Shown here: positions 36,313 through 50,676 of the stretch, in pieces
Numbering within the stretch: the first letter of the stretch is position 1
Layout of the letters: every line of letters starts with the position of its first letter
Assembly (NCBI GenBank): GCA_038496445.1
Contig: JALMLS010000403.1
Span: 1 to 64,000 of the forward strand
DNA from: Trichosphaerium sp. ATCC 40318
Taxonomy: Eukaryota; Discosea; Flabellinia; Trichosidae
DNA: 64,000 bases
Reading direction: 5' to 3'
The notes under the pieces: generated by a model
Database searches by the model: none
Seen by the model: only the letters and a program-made list of their open reading frames with translations
What the model was told of the DNA's origin: nothing
Position numbers and translations under genes: made by a program

Positions 36313-37582
36313 GTCAAGCAGAAGTATAGATATTATAGTTGTAGTATTCGTATGCTTCCACTAGATAAAAAATCGATTTTCCTTTTAACCAAGTAATTTC
36401 TTATTGCAAAAAAATTGTGGTTTGCTACGGTTTTTGAGAAAACCGAGCTAATACGTTGTACACGGTAATTGAAGCATATCAAGTCCAATCGTTAGTAAAA
36501 ATACGGATTTCGATGTTGGGTTTTAAGATGTGGAGTTATGAAGTAAATCGAGAGTGGCTTGTTGAGAAACAAATGTGAAAAAAGTGAAATTCGAAAAAAC
36601 ACTTAAATGCAACTTACAGTGGTTTCTGCGTTCCCGTGTGGTGTATCCTACGCGTATTTTGACACTATTCTATATTTACAATGGATAGAAAGTCAACGAA
36701 AAAAAATAAGAACCGAGAATTTGCGTAATCAACCTTTATTTACTAGTGGTATGTTATTAACGTAAAGCAAGGTGTTTTTGTGTTGTTTTGATCTCAAAAA
36801 AGGTGATCTTTCTGTTGTAGCTTCTCTCAAATGCTTGTCGCTCAAAACATGGCCCAATTTTATAACGTAAATGAATCATAGCGTTGGTGACGGTTTGAAC
36901 CAGGTACCTGCCTTTTCGGTTCAAAAAAAACGTGATCGTAACGTTACCGATTTTCTGTTTACTTTTGCTCTAAAACCAGCTTGTTTCTAATATAAGAGAT
37001 ATTCGTACTACTGTGATGCCACTGTAACCTTTTTGGCGCTCGTTCAATTCAAAATAGCGTATGCCTTTCTTTTGTAGACTCTAATGCGTTAGCGTGAGCC
37101 ATTACGTGTACCTCTTAGGTTCACGGTCCTTTAAAGCTCTTTTTAGCAGGTTCTACGTGAACCAAAGTGATCACAGTTAAAAAGCGGTTCATCAGCTTGT
37201 CGTGACAACTCATAGAATATTCGCGCTTCCGTGATCCGCATTATGCTGATTGGTTACAATTTGGTATTTCGCACATGCTAAATACTGCCTAGGATCTCGA
37301 TAGACTTAGTTCGCTCACAACAGATACAATGCATGAATGTTCAAAGGCCTTAAGCCTCATTTCAGATAAGGCGGCACCTTGCATCGAATTTCAGCCTTAC
37401 ATATCCGTGTCTTCAGTTGTTTCCAGCTTAAAAAGAAACACGCGATTGTATTAAAGCGAAGAAAGCGAAGAAAAATACTAGCAACAGTTGTAAAATCTAC
37501 AAATCAATTTTATTCATGATAAGAAAAGAATTTGTCACCTTTCTCAAATTCTCTCTAAATTTTTTTTTTTACACGCCACCAT
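36313..37582. other. 1.27-kb region without a recognisable gene
   Basis: No ORF over 60 codons and no convincing splice chain on either strand. It is the largest gene-free stretch in this compact window and lies directly upstream of the poly(A)-ended ORF. No tRNA-like fold was noticed by eye. Confidence 0.6.
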
Positions 37583-39300
37583 TTAGAGAAATACAGCAAC
37601 GGTTCCAAGAGCAACAACCATTGGTAACAAGAATATCTTAGTTAGGAAGAAAAATAAGATACCAAGAGCAATAGAAATTGGTAAAGCTGGTAAAGCTTTC
37701 TTTGCGAATGCAAGAAGAAGAATAGTCATAAACAAGCCCTAAAGCACTCATTAAGCCAAGCTGAACAAAAACACGTTTTCCATGTTTTACGCACCGTTAT
37801 AACAGCAATAAAGCATGTAAATACAGTCAACATATCGAATAGAGCAGCTCTACCAACGAGTACACTGTAAAATACAAAATCGCCAAGACCAAGCTTTACA
37901 CCTCTCTTCCTCTCAGGTTGGTCATTCTCATCTTCATCACCTTGTGCCATAAACATCCATGCAGATGCTAGAGACAAGACGTCAGTACTTTCTTTCATTA
38001 AAAATAGGTCTATGACACTTACCACTGTAGATAAGCGCAGGTATAGGTTCATCACGCTCTTGTGCGGTCTCCACCAATATTTTTAGAGGCCCTTGAGGAC
38101 ATAAAACGGCGAATAAATCATAAATCTAAACGGTGTTACTAAAAATTGAGGAACGCTTTACAATACCGCAATAGCACCCAGTAAACACCAAGTAGTCCAT
38201 TCTGGAAGCTGTGTGAATACAGTTGCCTTTAAAGAAAAAAATCAATACAAACGCACTAATGAAGCTCAAACAGCGTCGTAACGTACCAAAATAACAGAAA
38301 CAGCAATAAGATATGCTTGATTAACGCGAAGGCTTGCGTGCCAGAACACTGACACTAAACCTACTGCAGCAAAGTTCCATGCAAGTATAGCTGTCGTTAT
38401 CCAATCCAAAGGGATGTTCAGTGATTGCATTGTTACGCTCATTGAGTTAAGAACCATTTTAAAACATTTAGAACGCCTTGAAGTTGGAATAGAAATAAAA
38501 AAAAAAGCAAATCATCACAACCCCAAAAAAGGAGCTCGTGATCTCTTTCCAAGCGTCATAGGATACTAGAATAATCCGCCGCCAAATAAGCCAAGCATCA
38601 TACCTGTCGATAGCAATAGCCATCCGTAGATAATCTATAGTTTGGGGTGTTAAAGAAAATTCCAATCTTGTATTTAAAATAAATACCTTTAAACATCGAT
38701 AATAATATAACGCAACGAATACAACCGTAACCAGAATGATAATAACAACAAAAGCTATCGCGTTTACGATTGCTTTACCTAACTTTGCCCAAGTGCTATC
38801 TCCAGCTTGTTCTGCATAAGGTAGTGCAGATCTAGACGTATTAGAAATGCCAATAAACGCGCCAAGTACCCAACAGAGTCACCACCAGGAATATGTGCTG
38901 TGCGCACTATAAGTATCACAATAACCATTGTAATGGCGACAGGCACGAGAATTTGCATAACGGTTTGGGCTTGGTCTTCAATTACTTCGCCGTCCTCAAA
39001 AACTTGCCTGTTCGATATTAATAGTTACCGCTTTATCAAAATTTTACCTTCTTATGCTGTTTGGAGCTACATCATCATTTTCGTCAGCTTCTGTTGTTGG
39101 TTCGACAAGTGGTGATGCGTCAATTGTTTCCTTATATTATTAGACGCTAAACAAAAACGTTTGGGGAGAAACCATCGCACTTCAAGTTCAATTTGCTCAA
39201 CCTCGTCGTCATCCTTCTTTTTATCATCAATAGGGCCAAGAAGAATATCACTCTTGTCTGGATTGTCCAGAAGGCTAACGTTTTCCTCTGGATCGGCCAT
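37583..39300 (-). CDS. Presenilin (gamma-secretase aspartyl protease subunit)
   Basis: All three presenilin signatures are present: the first catalytic Asp in IYDLFAVL (YD motif), the second in [20 protein letters not shown] (GxGD motif), and the C-terminal PALP motif in [13 protein letters not shown]. The N-terminus is acidic and cytosolic ([19 protein letters not shown]). Nine-helix topology fits segments such as [19 protein letters not shown] and [20 protein letters not shown]. The loop between catalytic helices is short. In known organisms presenilin cleaves type I membrane proteins within the lipid bilayer, together with nicastrin, APH-1 and PEN-2. It is absent from most fungi, which helps place the organism. 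It shares an 88-bp divergent promoter with MLH1. Confidence 0.92.
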
Positions 39301-39388
39301 TTTGTCGACTGTCAAATATTCTGACCCAGACGAAGGTTGACTTGCCCACAACTGTTTTTTTGCTTAGACACTTTACAATGACACTACA
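39301..39388. promoter_or_regulatory. Compact divergent promoter (presenilin / MLH1)
   Basis: 88 bp separates the start codons of two confidently identified divergent genes. Any core promoter must lie here. No TATA box or other named element stands out. Confidence 0.55.
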
Positions 39389-42300
39389 ATGAAACCAAAG
39401 GGGCAAAGGAAGATACTCAAACTTGATCAGACTGTTGTTAACAGAATAGCCGCTGGTGAAGTGTTACAACGACCAGCAAATGCCATCAAAGAGTTAATGG
39501 AGAACTCTCTAGACGCTGGAGCCACCAATATTTCAATTCTAATAAAAAGTGGTGGTTTAAAGCTAATTCAAATAAAAGACAACGGACACGGCGTTTCTGT
39601 GCGTTTATGAGCGTATAAGACTACTTTTAACAAAACTTCAGAAAGAGGACTTACCTTTGTTATGTGAGCGCTTCGCAACATCAAAACTGCGCAATTTTAA
39701 CGACTTAAAAACAATAGACACATACGGATTTCGAGGTAATTTGTTTACTTCCTCATCACTTAATTGACTTGTAAATGCGTACAGGAGAAGCTCTTGCCAG
39801 TATATCTCATGTGGCTCATATAACAATAACGTCTATGCCTCCAGGACAGAAATGTGCATACAAGTACTCAAATTTTTTATTCTCAAAATTCTTCAGTTGA
39901 ATTAACTGTTTACTCTTTCAGAGCAAAATACAGAGATGGTAAGTTGATTCCACAACAAGGTAGGAAGACATCAGATCCTGTACCTTGTGCTGGCGTTAAG
40001 GGCACTCAAATTTCGGTTCGTTAGCCACGTGGTGTTTGTCTTTTATTTTTCTTGGTATGTTTCTCATTAGTGGATCTTTAGATTGAGGATTTGTTTTATA
40101 ATTCGTCTGCAAGGCGTAAAGGCATGAGGGATGAGAACGCTGAGTATAGGCATATCGTTGATGTCGTTACAAAATATGCTCTACATAATACAGGCGTAGC
40201 ATTCAACCTTAAAAAGGTAGCAACACTCTCGCTTTTTTTTGTTCACGCCAGACATTTCTCATTTTTTTCTTGCTTAGAAAGGCCAATCTAAACCAGACGT
40301 CCATACGTATGACTTGACTGTGTTACACTTTATACTAATGTTTTTGAATACGTAGAATGAGACACAACACATTAGTTACTAATACAAAAATACTATTCGG
40401 ACAAGATGTAGCAAAACAAATGACAAAAATTGAATACAAAGAAGCAAGTCATATTAACTTTGAGTTCGAAGCATGGGTATCAAAACCTGGATATAATGCT
40501 AAAAAGAATGTCTTTGTTCTATTTATTAACCGTACGAGTTTTTAATGAACAAATATCACGTGACATTTTATATTAATGCAAATGTTAGAAAGACTTGTAA
40601 ATTCTCCTGCTGTAAAAAGGGCAATTGATTCAGTGTATTCGTCCTACATGGGAAAAGGTTCTATTATACTCTATGTTGTTATATTTATTGTATTTTTAGG
40701 TAAACATCCTTTTGTTTATATGTCATTAAAGATGCCTGCGAATCACGTGGATGTAAATGTGCATCCAACAAAAAGTCAAGTTGGGTTTTTGAACGAAGCA
40801 GAAATAATTAGTAAAATTCAAGAAGTGTTTGAAGAGCGGTTAGATGCTGCAAATGTACAACGAACTCTCTATACGCAGGTATCTCATATATCTTGTTAAA
40901 CCACCAAACAACTCATTAACAACGTAGACATCCCTCAGCGATACAACTAAGGCAGTAAAAAAACCTAAACTAACAACAAATGATAGTCAACCAAAGCCAA
41001 TAGCACAACACAAGGTATGCAACTCATAATTCTAATTTCTTCACAATGCCTTTAATGACTTTTGTTTTTTGTCTACAGATGGTTCGTACTGATTCAAGAT
41101 CACAAACAATGATGTCATTCTATGATAAAAAAAGTACATCACTAAAACGTAAAAATTCTGGATCAACACTAGTCAGGTAAAACCATCCCACTACAGTACT
41201 ATCTTTGTTTTTTCTTCATCATTCTATTCAAAATTTTCTACACTATCATATGTAGTATCCATCATCGATGATCAGAAATACTTCTTCAAGAGGAGATACA
41301 ATTTATTTTTGTGTTGACGATTTGCTAACAATTTTCTTGCAAGATCTACTTCAGATTTGAAGAAAAGAAAATTAGACGTGGATAGCAGTATGAGTATGAG
41401 TATGAGTGTTGATGCTTCACTTGATGAAGCACTAGCAGGTGTGAACGATTTAGATGATGATGAGCCAGGGATCTCGATAAAACCTCAAATAAAATTAAAA
41501 AATAGGACAAAAGTTCAGTTTACGAGTATCCTCAACCTTTTACAAGTACGAGTTCCAAATACACTATACCAATGCCCACTAGTTACTAACGGTTGTTTTT
41601 ATTGTGTTAGGCATGTCAAGAGAAGAGTCATGATGGTTTAAAGACAGTTTTTGGAGATTATTCTTATGTCGGTTTTATAAAGCCAAATCTTGTTGCTTTA
41701 CAGCACTCAACTAAACTTTACCTTTGTGATATTACATCAATAAGCAAGAAGCTTATATATCAAGAGTTTTTGCATAATTTTGGAGAATTTGGGGTACGCA
41801 GTATTACTTTAGAAACAATAACTTAAATGCTTCTTGAAAACAAAACAAAAAAAGAGTTTGAACTATCATGATATTTTTGAGACTTACAAGGCTTATAGAC
41901 GATATCCTTATCGAGCGGTGCACCCTTGAAAGTTCTAATTCTATTGGCTCTCGAAGATCCTGAAACAGGATGGGATCAAGCTGATGGCTCAAAAGAAGAA
42001 ATAGCTGCTGTATGAAAACACCTTCTTTTTATTTAAACAACTAACATTTTGTGGCACAAAATAGAGTATTGTAGCAACATTGATGCAACGAAAAGATATG
42101 CTCCATGAATACTTTGCAGTTGAAATAGACGATGACGGTGTACGTAATACTTTATTCTAGTATCTCGCAAACAACTCAAAAAAAGCTCAAAATTCCCTTT
42201 CAATGAACTTTGCACTAACCTCGTCAAAGGTACTCCACAGTCTCCCTCAAATCTTACCGCATTATGTACCTGATATGCTAGGATTAGCAATGTTTATTTT

Positions 42301-42556
42301 TCGCCTTGGTATGGAAGTAGAATGGGGAGAAGAACGAGAATGCTTTCATAGTGCAGCAAAAGAATTTTCTAGATTTTATTGCTTACACCCAGTCGAATCA
42401 GAAAATCAATACGAATCACGTTGCGAACTTGTAGAGCACGTGTTTTTACCTATTATGAGACAAAGATTTTTCCCACCAAAGTCATTAGCGAATAAGGGTA
42501 AAGTTGTTCATGTTTGTAGTCTTTCAAAGCTGTATAAAGTATTCGAGAGATGTTGA
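39389..42556 (+). CDS. MLH1: DNA mismatch repair protein MLH1
   Basis: The GHKL ATPase start is classic: [71 protein letters not shown]. The transducer has [12 protein letters not shown] and the [16 protein letters not shown] block. A basic/acidic linker ([17 protein letters not shown]) joins the C-terminal dimerisation domain, which ends exactly in the MLH1 hallmark VFERC that forms part of the MutL-alpha endonuclease site. It partners with PMS1/PMS2 to license strand removal after MutS recognises a mismatch. About fifteen short introns interrupt it. Length and domain order agree with the family. The neighbouring divergent gene is presenilin. Confidence 0.95.
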
Positions 42557-42819
42557 TAGAGAAATGCTGAATAAAGAAGGAAAAAATGTATTATTTGTAC
42601 AAGTGTTTTTGTTTACTTACAAAAAAAGTTTGAAAATCATCAACACGTGGTTGTGTATGTACAGGCGCAATAGCTGTGTTTTGAGTTTTTGTGGTTATGA
42701 TCTTGATTGTTCTGTTTACATATAGTGGTCTCCTTTCGTTTTTTTGAGAAAGGCGTCCAGAAAGTGGTCAGAACTGTTCGGGTTTTTTTTTGTCTACTTT
42801 TCATTGGTTTTTTTTCTAA

Positions 42820-44746
42820 TCAATATGTATGCATTGTGGTTGTTGTTGTTGTACAGGAAGACCAGACCATCCTCCTCTTGGACCATAAGACATTGATTTA
42901 TCGTAAGATTGTGATCGTGGACGCTGTTGTTGGTGCTGGTGAGGAGAAGGAATATAAGCTTGATGTATTTGAGGTTGAGGTTGCTGTTGTGGTTGCTGTT
43001 GGTGTTGTTGCCAAGTAGCTTGTATATTAACTTGTTGTGCGTATGAAGCATTTGTTTGTATTATACGCTAAAGAAAAAAAAGTGTGAGCACGTGCCTTGG
43101 AGATGAAAAAAACAAAAAAACCAGAAAACAAAAAGAAAAAACTACGTACTGTCATTAGAACATCTCTGTTTGTATAAATAGGTGTTTCACCACGTGTTCT
43201 TAAAATCTGAAAAAGTATTTTTGTTGGGACTTGTAGAAGCTCTTGTCGTGTCCAAAAATGAGATGCATTTCTTTTAGCTTGTTCTATAGATACATTAGTA
43301 CTCATCAAAACAACAAACTTGAGTAAGAAGTAATCACGTTATTAACCGTGAACAAGAGAAAATGAAAACGAAAAAAAATTACCTATTTCTAATTGTGCGT
43401 CGTAGAACTTTCTAACTGAAGGTAGACGACCACCATGATCTTGTATGTGATTATTATTGGTTGGTTGCTCAACAATCTGTCCAATAGAAGGTAGACTAAC
43501 TGATGATATGTTATTACTCTTCGAAGTATTTGGTATATTCGAATGAGAAGAAGGGGCATTAACATTTGTATTAGGATTAGCAGAACCGACATTTGTCATT
43601 AAATTATTTATCTCATAAGCTATAGCCAATACTGCATTTTGATTCTGTGGACCAGCATTCATTTCATCTCTGCATAGAATATAAAAGTCCTTGAGCACGT
43701 GGATTGCATGATCTAAAAAAAGAAACAAAAACGTCAGCAGTTTTTCAATAAAATTGCCAAAAAAAAACGGAAAAAAAACAACTATTTTCGCGCTTCGCTC
43801 AGAACCAACCTCATAAAAGTGTTCACAGAATACAGTTTTACGCTTTTGTTTCCGTAGAGTAGTTAAACTACGAGCTCAAACCGGAGTATAGAATTTTCTG
43901 AAAAAACCAAAAAAAAAAGGCAAAGGAAATCTCCTTTGTTTTTGAAGTACTTTTTGGCTTCAGCCTACGTACTTGTCTTTTGTGAAATGGCGTGATTACC
44001 AACACCGAGCTCATTTGTGATTTGAATTTGCATTTGAACTACAGCAAGAAGCTGAGCATAATGAGAACAAAGCTGTGTAAGACGCTCATCTTCAACTGGA
44101 ATTAAACCTCCACTATAAGTTTGTCTCAGTTGCCTCATCAAGGATGTCATATAAGACGTCAATGCCTCGCTAGTGTTCTATAAACGCATGTGAGATATTA
44201 TAGACTAATAATAAGGTCTTACGACAAGCTGATGGAGCACGAAGGGATCTGACTTTGTTGTTGTGCCAAAAGGGTATTTAGGCGGTTCAATAGCTGCTTG
44301 TGACCTTATAAAAGGTAAGTACATGGTTTAAAATGACGTAGATGGACGAGAACGAAATTTCCAAAACATTTTTGTGTTTTTTGATTAAAACTTTCTACGT
44401 TTTCACACTTTACTTTTCTAAATACGCACAAAGCTTTACTCTCTAACACAGTCTTTTTAGTGTTATATTTAGTGCACGATCTGGTACGCTTACTCCTTTT
44501 TCCGCCGTGTTTTCGTACTTCCCTATTCCCGTATCCACCGTGTGTTCTAAGCACATATAAGTTATACGCACATAAAACGAAGGCCGGAAATGACTTTATG
44601 GGGTTTTTGAGCGAAAACAACAAAAAAGTTGAGTAAATAAGACAGAAAATACCGTACGGTTGATCTACTGTAGGCACACAGAACTTTGTACCACTTTGAA
44701 GGGCTATTAGCATCTCTGCGCCACATTGTTCTACTTCTGTCGCCAT
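42820..44746 (-). CDS. Gln/Asn-rich protein, likely nuclear, family not recognised
   Basis: The N-terminus reads MATEVEQCGAEMLIALQSG. A helical region follows (LTSYMTSLMRQLRQTYSGGL, LTQLCSHYAQLLAVVQMQIQ). An Asn/Ser-rich linker (NPNTNVNAPSSHSNIPNTSK) leads to a short conserved-looking block (ASHFWTRQELLQVPTKILFQ). The tail is very Gln-rich (QQHQQQPQQQPQPQIHQAY). Helical bundle plus Q-rich tail is the style of Mediator or SAGA subunits. I considered Mediator subunit 30, but similarity is too weak to name. Introns are short. The 3' end is read as MHTY-stop, though the last donor (GTACAAC) could end it earlier. Confidence 0.5.
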
Positions 44747-45583
44747 AGTTGTTTGTTTGTTTAATTATGTGTTTAAATAGTAAAAAAAAAGAGCCGGACA
44801 AACGTGTGCTTGTGAGTTGCTGTAATGTTGGTGTTCGTTCAACAAAGAATGTCTCAGCAAATTGGGAACAATGATTCTTGAATAGGAAATAGGTGTCTTT
44901 CGGCATCGATATTGTTGGGTGTGTTAAAGGGAAAACAAGCGCTATGGATCCTTTATTTTACGGTTTAAGCAAAAACCAACCATAACTGTTTACGACGCAG
45001 TAACACCAATCAAACGTACGCTATACGTACTTGTACGTGATTTTAAGCGTACAACAGGCAATTTACTATGTCTCCTTTTCTATCGTACTTTTGAAGAAGT
45101 TCATGCACAAACCGTGCTAGGTGCTCTTTGGGCGAATAGAAATCAAACACGTGAGGAACAAGGCGGTATGGCCGAAAACACACGAAAAAGTGTACAAAAA
45201 GGTGTGCAGTGTTAAAGGACGGAGATACTATGGTTGTTTTTAGTTGCACTACACTTCATTAATAAAGATCTATGGAGGTACTAAAAATGACAATTTAAAC
45301 AAAATTCGGACAGATTTGATAGCAAAAAAGAACAAGTACAAAAAGGGGTTTAAACCAACACCAATCAAATATGACAAAACCTATTCAACTAAAAAAAGCC
45401 GAAGCCTTAAAAAAAAAAATGTACAAAACTTTAAAAACGTACAACGTTATTAATAATAGCTACGTACAACAACAATAAATGGTATCGCCATTAAGGAGAA
45501 ACTATCAAAGTTCCACAGTTAAAATAACCGCAAAGGGTTGATGGTCGTTTTTTCTGTTTTTTACGCAGTTTCTTTGATTAAAG
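44747..45583. other. Region with unassigned short coding-like segments
   Basis: Between the Q-rich gene and LKB1 there are competing short ORFs on both strands. On the plus strand an open frame without ATG reads VYDAVTPIKRTLYVLVRDFK and runs to about 45213. A Lys-rich frame (KNKYKKGFKPTPIKYDKTYS) lies at 45244-45453. On the minus strand is VFDFYSPKEHLARFVHELL (45043-45249). GTACG-type donors are frequent on the plus strand near 45020-45040, so a small multi-exon gene starting at the ATG at 44944 is possible, but I could not assemble one. Confidence 0.4.
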
Positions 45584-47576
<1,993 letters not shown>

Positions 47577-47958
47577 GTGCAACCACCAGTGCGTACTAGG
47601 CTAGCGCTTGCTCGTTCCAGTCTATATGCGCGTAAAATTCATTAAACGACTTCTCGCTGTGCGTCGCAAGCAAAGTCTCTTTTTGCCTTCGCGAAAAAGA
47701 CGAAATTTCCTGAGCTACACATTTTGAAACTAAAGCGAATTGATACTCCGCAGTTATACTACGTAGCGCTTTGCGTTGGGTTTGGCTATAAAAATTCGCT
47801 TGGTAAGTGCCTAGTCATCAAACGCTGAATTACTCAGACCGTACGCACATTAAATTTACAACACTGCTTGCCTTCGCCCGTTCTGTGACGCCTGCACAAT
47901 CCGGTAATTCTTTAAAACGTGCTTAGTATTTTATGACTGGAAAGCACCATTTCCCATA
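47577..47958. other. Divergent intergenic region (LKB1 / cis-prenyltransferase)
   Basis: About 380 bp between divergent starts holds both promoters. No additional gene or named element seen. Confidence 0.5.
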
Positions 47959-49308
47959 ATGTCTGAGAAGTCTGGAGTGCTGTCAGCGCTTTACAACTAT
48001 TGTGATGGACTAGTAAAGTATTTTGCTATGAGTACGCTTAAATGCGGACCAATACCCAAGCATGTCGCCATTATAATGGATGGTAACCGCCGTTATGCGC
48101 GAAGACGAAATTTGGCAGTATGGAAAGGACATAAAAGTGGAGAACAGGCTCTGGTGAAGGTACAGCGCCTCTACATACCATAAAAACATGATAAAAACGT
48201 GCTTTTTACATAAAATTACCCAAACGGGCCTAACAATTGTTTAGACACTTAAACTATGCTTGGAGCTTGGCATAGAAACCGTAACAGTATTTGCGTGGAG
48301 TATTGATAATTTCAAGCGACAGAAAGAAGAGGTGAATAAAATAATGGCTATGGCTACAAGAAAGTGTAGGCAGCTTATAGAAGACGAGTACGAAATCATT
48401 GTATACTTTTCTGCGCTAAATGACACGGAACAGTCACCTATCAAAGAACAATCGTATACGCATATTCGGTGATACTTCTCTACTACCAGAGGAATTACAG
48501 CGTGCTATGGCAAAGGCAGAGTTACTTTCAAAAAACAACACAAAGTACGCCTTATTTTATGCTTCTATAGCGTCTATGGTGTGCTTACTAATGCTGTAGA
48601 TCTAACCTGAATATTTGCTTTGCTTATAAGTCAAGTTACGAGATATACAAAGGTTGTAGAGATATTGGTGTTGCTGTAAACAAAGGGAAATTAAAAACAG
48701 AAGATATCTCACTTCCACTATTTGAACAATTTTTATACTCTCATGGATGTCAGGAGCCTGATATTATTATACGTACTTCTGGAGAAACGCGTCTGTCTGA
48801 TTTTATGCTTTGGCAGGTATGTTATCAACGAAGAAACCAGAGAAATTCAAAACCTCTAAAGAATTTTTATTCATTTTTGTTTTTAGGGAGCTTACTCATG
48901 TGTGTTATATTATGATGTGTTATGGCCTGAATTTGGTCACTACCATATGTACAGAGCTATAATAGAATATCAAAGAAACTTTGAAGTAATGCAGGCACGT
49001 TTAGAAGGAGTACCAGAAAAGCTCTTTAAAAATTCTCATAATTTTCTGACACTTTCTTGAAGGAGCGTAAACGACTTTACAAACAGGCAGCGGAAAAACA
49101 GCAAGATGATCATGACTGTAAAATAATTAAAGATAGATTAGCAGCTGGAGATGACTTTGAAGCTTCTTTAGCCGATTTTAGAAAAAGACGAGATCTGCGC
49201 GTCTCACAGTTCATAAATGATTTGAGAAGTAAAGAAGATGAACGAAAATATGAACTATCAAAGTATTATGTCGAAGACATATCAAACAAACTAAAAAAAA
49301 CATTGTAA
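47959..49308 (+). CDS. cis-Prenyltransferase (dehydrodolichyl diphosphate synthase-like)
   Basis: This is the undecaprenyl/dehydrodolichyl diphosphate synthase family, making the polyprenyl chain for dolichol and N-glycosylation. Conserved blocks are PIPKHVAIIMDGNRRYARRR (catalytic Asp in MDGNRR), GHKSGEQALVK, LELGIETVTVFAWSIDNFKR, RIRIFGDTSLLPEELQ, NICFAYKSSYEIYK and EPDIIIRTSGETRLSDFMLW. The last of these carries the diphosphate-binding RxxGExRLSxF motif. The end of the domain is WPEFGHYHMYRAIIEYQRNF. An unusual C-terminal extension of about 80 charged residues (KERKRLYKQAAEKQ onward, to ISNKLKKTL) joins in frame across a short intron and is not typical of DHDDS/Rer2. Start MSEKSGVLSALYNYC. 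Confidence 0.9.
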
Positions 49309-49620
49309 ATAAAGTAAGTCTTCAGTTAGCTCAATCGTCACGTGATTTTTTTGGCAAGTGAAAAGAACTTGTTTTGCGTGCAAGAAGAAGACTGCGTTTT
49401 CTCGCGGGATTTCAGCCCCAATGCGAGTCAACCACATTCTTACAAAAAATAATAAAACTCGTGGCTGCCTGTACCAACCGTGTTTATTGTCCAATATATC
49501 TATTACGTGACAATATAACTCTATCCGAGTACTTTTTCTCAAAAATAAACCCACAGTGTTTGATATAAAAACAAATCAAGGTTTCACACTATAACGCTCT
49601 AGAAGATAATTTAGCATCCA
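49309..49620. other. Intergenic
   Basis: This is a 311-bp spacer. It includes a CACGTG site at about 49339. No gene seen. Confidence 0.5.
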
Positions 49621-50676
49621 ATGACTCATAAATCGTCAAAATATGGGTTCTCTTCGGCAAATGCTACCGTTTATACTCTGCTAGACCTTCCCTTTGATAT
49701 TCAACGGTATATGTGCGCTTTCAACGAGGAAACGTTCTCAAAGTTTCATGTACTCTCGAAAAGAGCTGCAATGAACACTCATTACAATGCCAACCTTGAA
49801 AAAAAAGGCAAGTGGATGCGTTGGTATGAGAGTGGCCAGATATTAAGTACTGCGATGATTAAGGATGGTAAAAGAAATGGAGAAACCAAGGAGTGGTATG
49901 AAAATGGACAACTGGAGGGAGTCGTCATGTTTGTTAATGGTAAGGAAAGACAAGTGAAGCAGTGGAATGAGAATGGACAACTTTGTACAGATATCACCTA
50001 CGTCAATGGCAAGCAAAACGGACAAGTGAAGCAGTTTCATGAGAATGGACAATTATATGCGGCCCTTACCTATGTAAATGGTAAGGAACATGGAGAATTG
50101 AAACAGTGGAGTGAAAATGGTACTCTGTTGTTACTTGCTAACTTTGATAATGGTATACAAATTGATGCAAAAAAGTGGCATGAGAATGGACAGGTTCATA
50201 GTTATGCTCCGTTTGTTGATGGTAAACAACATGGAGAAGTTAAGAAGTGGAGCGAAAATGGGACACTAGCATTAAGTGCCAAATTTGACAATGGTAAAAA
50301 AGTTTATGCAAAAACCTGGCATGAGAATGGACAGGTTAATACTTACATTTTATTTTCTGATGGTAAACCAACTGGTGAGTGTAAGCAGTGGCATGAAAAT
50401 GGGCAACTTGCAATGCAAATGACATATGAAGATTATAAGATAAAGGGTGAGTGTAGGCAGTGGTATGATAATGGACAACTCTCTTTAGTAACTACATCAA
50501 TTAATGGCAAAAAAACCGGTGAGTACAAAGAGTGGCATCGTAATGGACAACTTGCTGTACAAACAATATTTGCTGATGATGAACTAAACGGTGAGTACAA
50601 ACAGTGGCATGAAAACGGACAACTTGCTAGATGTACATTGTACAAAGATGGTGAAGAAATAACTGGGGACATCTAA
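49621..50676 (+). CDS. Intronless F-box-like / MORN-2 repeat protein
   Basis: This is a single uninterrupted 351-codon ORF in a region where nearly every gene has many introns. The N-terminus has an F-box-like segment (TLLDLPFDIQRYMCAFNEET). About a dozen tandem units of some 23 residues follow, each centred on K/EW-x-E/D/R-N/S-G-Q/T, for example KQWHENGQLAMQMTYEDYK and KEWYENGQLEGVVMFVNGK. This is the MORN-2 (YwqK-like) repeat. The pairing of an F-box-like start with MORN-2 repeats, and lack of introns, resembles multigene families of nucleocytoplasmic large DNA viruses, such as marseilleviruses. That makes viral gene transfer plausible, in either direction. Function is unknown; repeat proteins of this type probably bind other proteins. 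Confidence 0.8.
   Translation: MTHKSSKYGFSSANATVYTLLDLPFDIQRYMCAFNEETFSKFHVLSKRAAMNTHYNANLEKKGKWMRWYESGQILSTAMIKDGKRNGETKEWYENGQLEGVVMFVNGKERQVKQWNENGQLCTDITYVNGKQNGQVKQFHENGQLYAALTYVNGKEHGELKQWSENGTLLLLANFDNGIQIDAKKWHENGQVHSYAPFVDGKQHGEVKKWSENGTLALSAKFDNGKKVYAKTWHENGQVNTYILFSDGKPTGECKQWHENGQLAMQMTYEDYKIKGECRQWYDNGQLSLVTTSINGKKTGEYKEWHRNGQLAVQTIFADDELNGEYKQWHENGQLARCTLYKDGEEITGDI

Noticed and set aside
42707-43018. Val-rich plus-strand ORF
   Set aside because: It is the reverse complement of the Gln/Asn-rich tail codons of the minus-strand gene, a composition artefact.
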